Program-made: the position numbers and the translations under genes
Shown here: piece by piece, positions 5,930-7,546 of the stretch
Layout: each line of letters begins with the position of its first letter
Numbering within the stretch: position 1 is the first letter of the stretch
Notes under the pieces: generated by a model
Told to the model about the DNA's origin: nothing
The model's input: the letters and a program-made list of their open reading frames with translations, nothing else
Database searches by the model: none
Source: Candidatus Dormiibacterota bacterium
GTDB taxonomy: Bacteria > Chloroflexota > Dormibacteria > Dormibacterales > Dormibacteraceae
Assembly: GCA_955652585.1 (NCBI GenBank)
Contig: CATPBF010000019.1
Coordinates: 1 to 7,546, forward strand
DNA: 7,546 bases
Reading direction: 5' to 3'

Positions 5930-7222
5930 CTACGTGAGTAGCCTGGTGGGCGGCGGAGCCGTTCCGTTGTACCAGCCAGGAATTGTGACCGGCCCGGCGA
6001 CCATCGACTGACGGGTCAGCGACCATACAGTCACGGACGTACGGTAACCACTCGGATCGCTCAAGGTTCGCGACTCAAGAACGAGATCGTCATCGAGCCA
6101 GCGAAGAAATACGGTTTGCGCGATTTGGCCTGGCAGAGCAGGTCCCACGCCAAACAGAAATTCCTTTGTGCTGTTGTCGGCAGCCGGGTCGGTGTAGATG
6201 TTGTTCTGACAGAAAGCCAGAACTCGGGTGCCCGAAGGATTCAAGTCGGCGTCACAAGACTCTGTGTCGAATGGAAGCGCGTCAGACTGGATTTGCTTCC
6301 CGGTCCAGTCGTACCAGTCAAGAGAATGCGCGGTGAATGACGCGGTACAGAACGCACCTCCTGCCGTAATACTCCCGCCGTAGCACTTCGGGAATGTAAC
6401 TAGACGGTTGCCCGTCCCTGGATCCACGACTCTGGGATAGCTGAGCGCAATGAATTGGTCGCCGCCGAGCAAAACACAAAGAGGGTGGTCGTAGAGGACC
6501 GGCCGCGCCGCGTGCCATCCCCATGGCCATCCAGCTGAACCTTCGCCATTCAATTTGGTCAAGTCGGTTGATAGATCAGCGTCGTATAGAACGACCCGGT
6601 TGGCGTGCGTGCCGACATCCTCAACCCACGTGACACGGTGAAGCGGCCATTTGGAAAAATCGACCGTTGTTATCACCATGCGGAGATCGTCCGGAGACGC
6701 AGCGAACTCGAGCCCCTTTTGTACACCGGCATCCAACGCTTCGCTACCTTGGGAGCCGTCGCGACCCAGCCAGTGGATAAGGCGCCCATCCCACCAGTAG
6801 ATCCTGTTCCCCGACACTGAATAGGCCGGCCCTGGTGTCAATCCGGACTCTGGCGATGGCTGCGATTGGTTGCCGTCTTGGCATATGAACCGCGCGAAGT
6901 ACTGCGAGACCGTGGTTGTGGTTACCGTCGAGACTTGGCCTCCGCTGTCGATCAAGGTCACCCTGACGCATGTACTGCCTGGGCTAGTCCAGTAGTAAGC
7001 AGCCACTGGACCGCTGAGCGCTCGGGTGTCGGCCGAAGGCACGCAGGCTAGGGCGGACGGGCTTGAAAGCCTTGCGCTCGATGCTGGTGACGACGACGGC
7101 GACGCTAGCCCAGTACTCGAGGCAGGCGCGCTCGCTTGGGGTGCCCGACCTGGCAGCGAGCCACAGGCGGTGGCCAACACAACGCCTACCAGGATGGCCG
7201 CGACGAACCCGTCTGACCTCAT
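5930..7222 (-). CDS. Uncharacterised lipoprotein, possible beta-propeller fold
   Basis: A 430-residue exported protein. The signal peptide MRSDGFVAAILVGVVLATAC has a lipobox-like end with Cys20 as lipidated residue, followed by a Ser/Ala/Pro linker (about 21-58). The large domain is rich in aromatic residues and has eight further cysteines (60, 85, 114, 249, 280, 292, 323, 338), suggesting disulphides. Segments such as LEFAASPDDLRMVITT and DLNPSGTRVLAFC resemble blades of TolB/WD40-like propellers (S-P-D/S-G-x-R), and there is a Trp-rich WVEDVGTHAN...GWPWGWH region (about 199-237). No catalytic motif is seen; the fold is inference. ATG at 7222 is preferred because it gives a compact signal peptide; ATG 7237 and GTG 7249 are in frame, and none has a clear Shine-Dalgarno sequence. 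It is the only gene between the two tRNA-derived repeats and its GC is lower than the ABC-F gene. Confidence 0.8.
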   Translation of the reverse strand: MRSDGFVAAILVGVVLATACGSLPGRAPQASAPASSTGLASPSSSPASSARLSSPSALACVPSADTRALSGPVAAYYWTSPGSTCVRVTLIDSGGQVSTVTTTTVSQYFARFICQDGNQSQPSPESGLTPGPAYSVSGNRIYWWDGRLIHWLGRDGSQGSEALDAGVQKGLEFAASPDDLRMVITTVDFSKWPLHRVTWVEDVGTHANRVVLYDADLSTDLTKLNGEGSAGWPWGWHAARPVLYDHPLCVLLGGDQFIALSYPRVVDPGTGNRLVTFPKCYGGSITAGGAFCTASFTAHSLDWYDWTGKQIQSDALPFDTESCDADLNPSGTRVLAFCQNNIYTDPAADNSTKEFLFGVGPALPGQIAQTVFLRWLDDDLVLESRTLSDPSGYRTSVTVWSLTRQSMVAGPVTIPGWYNGTAPPPTRLLT

Positions 7223-7263
7223 TGACTGATCGAGCATGGGGCGCGGCACTGCTAGCTGAACGG

Positions 7264-7269
7264 TTCATA
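7264..7269 (-). promoter_or_regulatory. Possible -10 element (TATGAA) of the large lipoprotein gene
   Basis: TATGAA on the minus strand lies 14 nt before the GTG at 7249 and 41 nt before the preferred ATG at 7222. It is the best -10-like match in the 7223-7382 gap. That 160-bp gap otherwise holds GTTGTCA twice (7321-7327, 7333-7339) and a small GCCGCC/GGCGGC hairpin (7341-7359), but no gene. Confidence 0.3.
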
Positions 7270-7382
7270 CGGCAGATTGGCTATGCGCCCGCCCTCTTCC
7301 CGGCCGACGTCTCCCAAACTGTTGTCAGAATTGTTGTCAAGCCGCCTGCCGACGGCGGCCACCGCCACCAAGGAGGCTCGAA

Positions 7383-7407
7383 ATGAACTCGAAATTTGGT
7401 GGGCCTG
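7383..7407. repeat. Direct repeat copy 2: tRNA 3' end plus flank, truncated tRNA body
   Basis: It matches 5817-5841 at 23 of 25 positions. Bases 7397-7407 keep CCA, the discriminator and the acceptor 3' strand (minus-strand CAGGCCCACCA). Directly after 7407 the T-arm seen in copy 1 is absent and unrelated sequence with iterated motifs begins, so this copy looks like a tRNA 3' end cut by an insertion or deletion. It also overlaps a short CTCGAAAT duplication (7377-7384, 7388-7395). Confidence 0.6.
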
Positions 7408-7412
7408 TCGAC

Positions 7413-7455
7413 CTTCGGGTGACGTGTCGCGGAGCTACTTCGGTTGATGTGTCGC
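7413..7455. repeat. Two 18-bp direct repeats, likely transposase-binding iterons of an IS end
   Basis: CTTCGGGTGACGTGTCGC (7413-7430) and CTTCGGTTGATGTGTCGC (7438-7455) match at 16 of 18 positions, spaced 25 bp start to start. They sit between the truncated tRNA end (7407) and the stop of a leftward ORF (7469), the expected place for the terminal binding sites of an insertion sequence. Repeated terminal motifs are characteristic of IS21-type elements, but the family is not proven. Confidence 0.55.
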
Positions 7456-7468
7456 ACTTCCACTGAAT

Positions 7469-7546
7469 CTATCTCCTCCGGGGCGCCGTGCCGTCGGCAT
7501 GCAGCTTGCGGACGTTCCCCTTGCTGGTCCGAACCACGGTCTTGAG
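7469..7546 (-). CDS. C-terminal fragment of an unidentified protein, perhaps a transposase
   Basis: A minus-strand frame enters from the right edge and stops at TAG (7471-7469). The visible 25 residues include KTVVRTSKGNVRKLHADG and a basic APRRR tail. The fragment is too short to assign. Its position about 60 bp from a repeat-bearing junction suggests it could be the 3' end of a transposase gene, but the residues themselves do not show that. Confidence 0.4.
   Translation of the reverse strand, partial: LKTVVRTSKGNVRKLHADGTAPRRR

Larger units (their letters stand above)
5817..7407. mobile_element. Candidate tRNA-flanked integrated cassette (decayed, no integrase)
   Basis: The interval is bounded by direct repeats derived from one tRNA 3' end: a 45-nt fragment at the left and, at the right, the last 11 nt of the tRNA with its 3' flank. 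For a minus-strand tRNA, integration leaves the duplicated 3' fragment at low coordinates and the intact gene at high coordinates, which is the order seen, except that the right tRNA body is cut off at 7407 by unrelated sequence. The only gene inside is one lipoprotein. Sampled rows inside it (6121-6180, 6541-6600, 6841-6900) contain 33, 29 and 35 G+C of 60, against 46 and 41 of 60 in two ABC-F rows. No integrase is present, so it would be a remnant or a dependent cargo element. The small membrane protein outside the left repeat is also GC-poor, so the foreign segment could be larger. Confidence 0.4.
7406..7546. mobile_element. Possible insertion sequence end, continuing beyond the window
   Basis: The junction at 7406-7408 reads TGT, a common IS terminus, exactly where similarity to the first tRNA-derived repeat stops. 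Iterated 18-bp motifs follow, then the 3' end of a minus-strand ORF. The other end, its inverted repeat and any target duplication lie outside the window. An alternative is an ordinary deletion junction next to an unrelated gene. Confidence 0.35.

Noticed and set aside
5714..5941. Plus-strand frame containing WMDSNHRPADYES
   Set aside because: It is the antisense translation of the tRNA 3' fragment, a common spurious database protein, not a gene.
1..7546. CRISPR array or known defence operon
   Set aside because: No regularly spaced repeats beyond the two-copy ones described, and no nuclease, methyltransferase or toxin-antitoxin motif was found.

Overview
The window is high-GC bacterial DNA with tightly packed genes, two TTG starts, probable GTG starts and two genes whose start lies just after a -10-like hexamer (possible leaderless transcription). 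These traits, an ABC-F ATPase of the type common in actinobacteria, and a DUF6941 protein suggest Actinomycetota or a high-GC Chloroflexota-like lineage (for example Dormibacterota). This is inferred from gene style only; nothing in the window fixes the taxon.

Left part (1-1340, minus strand): one transcription unit read leftwards. It encodes a small CHRD-like lipoprotein, an ECF sigma factor broken by an in-frame TAA between its two conserved regions, and the start of a third gene overlapping the sigma gene by 8 bp. The unit is ordered like a sigma factor with a partner or effector, but the sigma factor cannot be made as one chain from this sequence. A strong GC hairpin at 1291-1314 separates it from the next gene.

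Middle (1340-5209): a DUF4349 lipoprotein with a C-terminal membrane anchor (minus) diverges from a full-length ABC-F ATPase (plus). The ABC-F gene is followed after 13 bp by an 82-residue free-standing lipoyl domain. That gene meets a DedA-family membrane protein tail to tail, with overlapping stop codons. The DedA gene overlaps by 4 bp an upstream DUF6941 gene, so these two are translationally coupled. A small four-helix membrane protein (5235-5723) lies 25 bp upstream and may belong to the same unit.

Right part (about 5720-7546): the accessory-looking region. A 45-nt 3' fragment of a CAT-anticodon tRNA, with encoded CCA, lies at 5831-5875 on the minus strand. The last 11 nt of the same tRNA plus 14 nt of its 3' flank recur as a 23/25 direct repeat at 7383-7407. 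Between them lies one gene, a 430-residue cysteine-containing lipoprotein of unrecognised family, with clearly lower GC in the rows counted than the ABC-F gene. This is the geometry of a small element integrated at a tRNA 3' end, but no integrase is present. At the right copy the tRNA body is replaced by sequence with two 18-bp iterated motifs followed by the 3' end of a minus-strand ORF, which resembles the end of an insertion sequence. The tRNA-flanked cassette and the broken sigma factor are the most interesting features. I found no CRISPR array, rRNA gene, intact tRNA gene or recognisable defence system.
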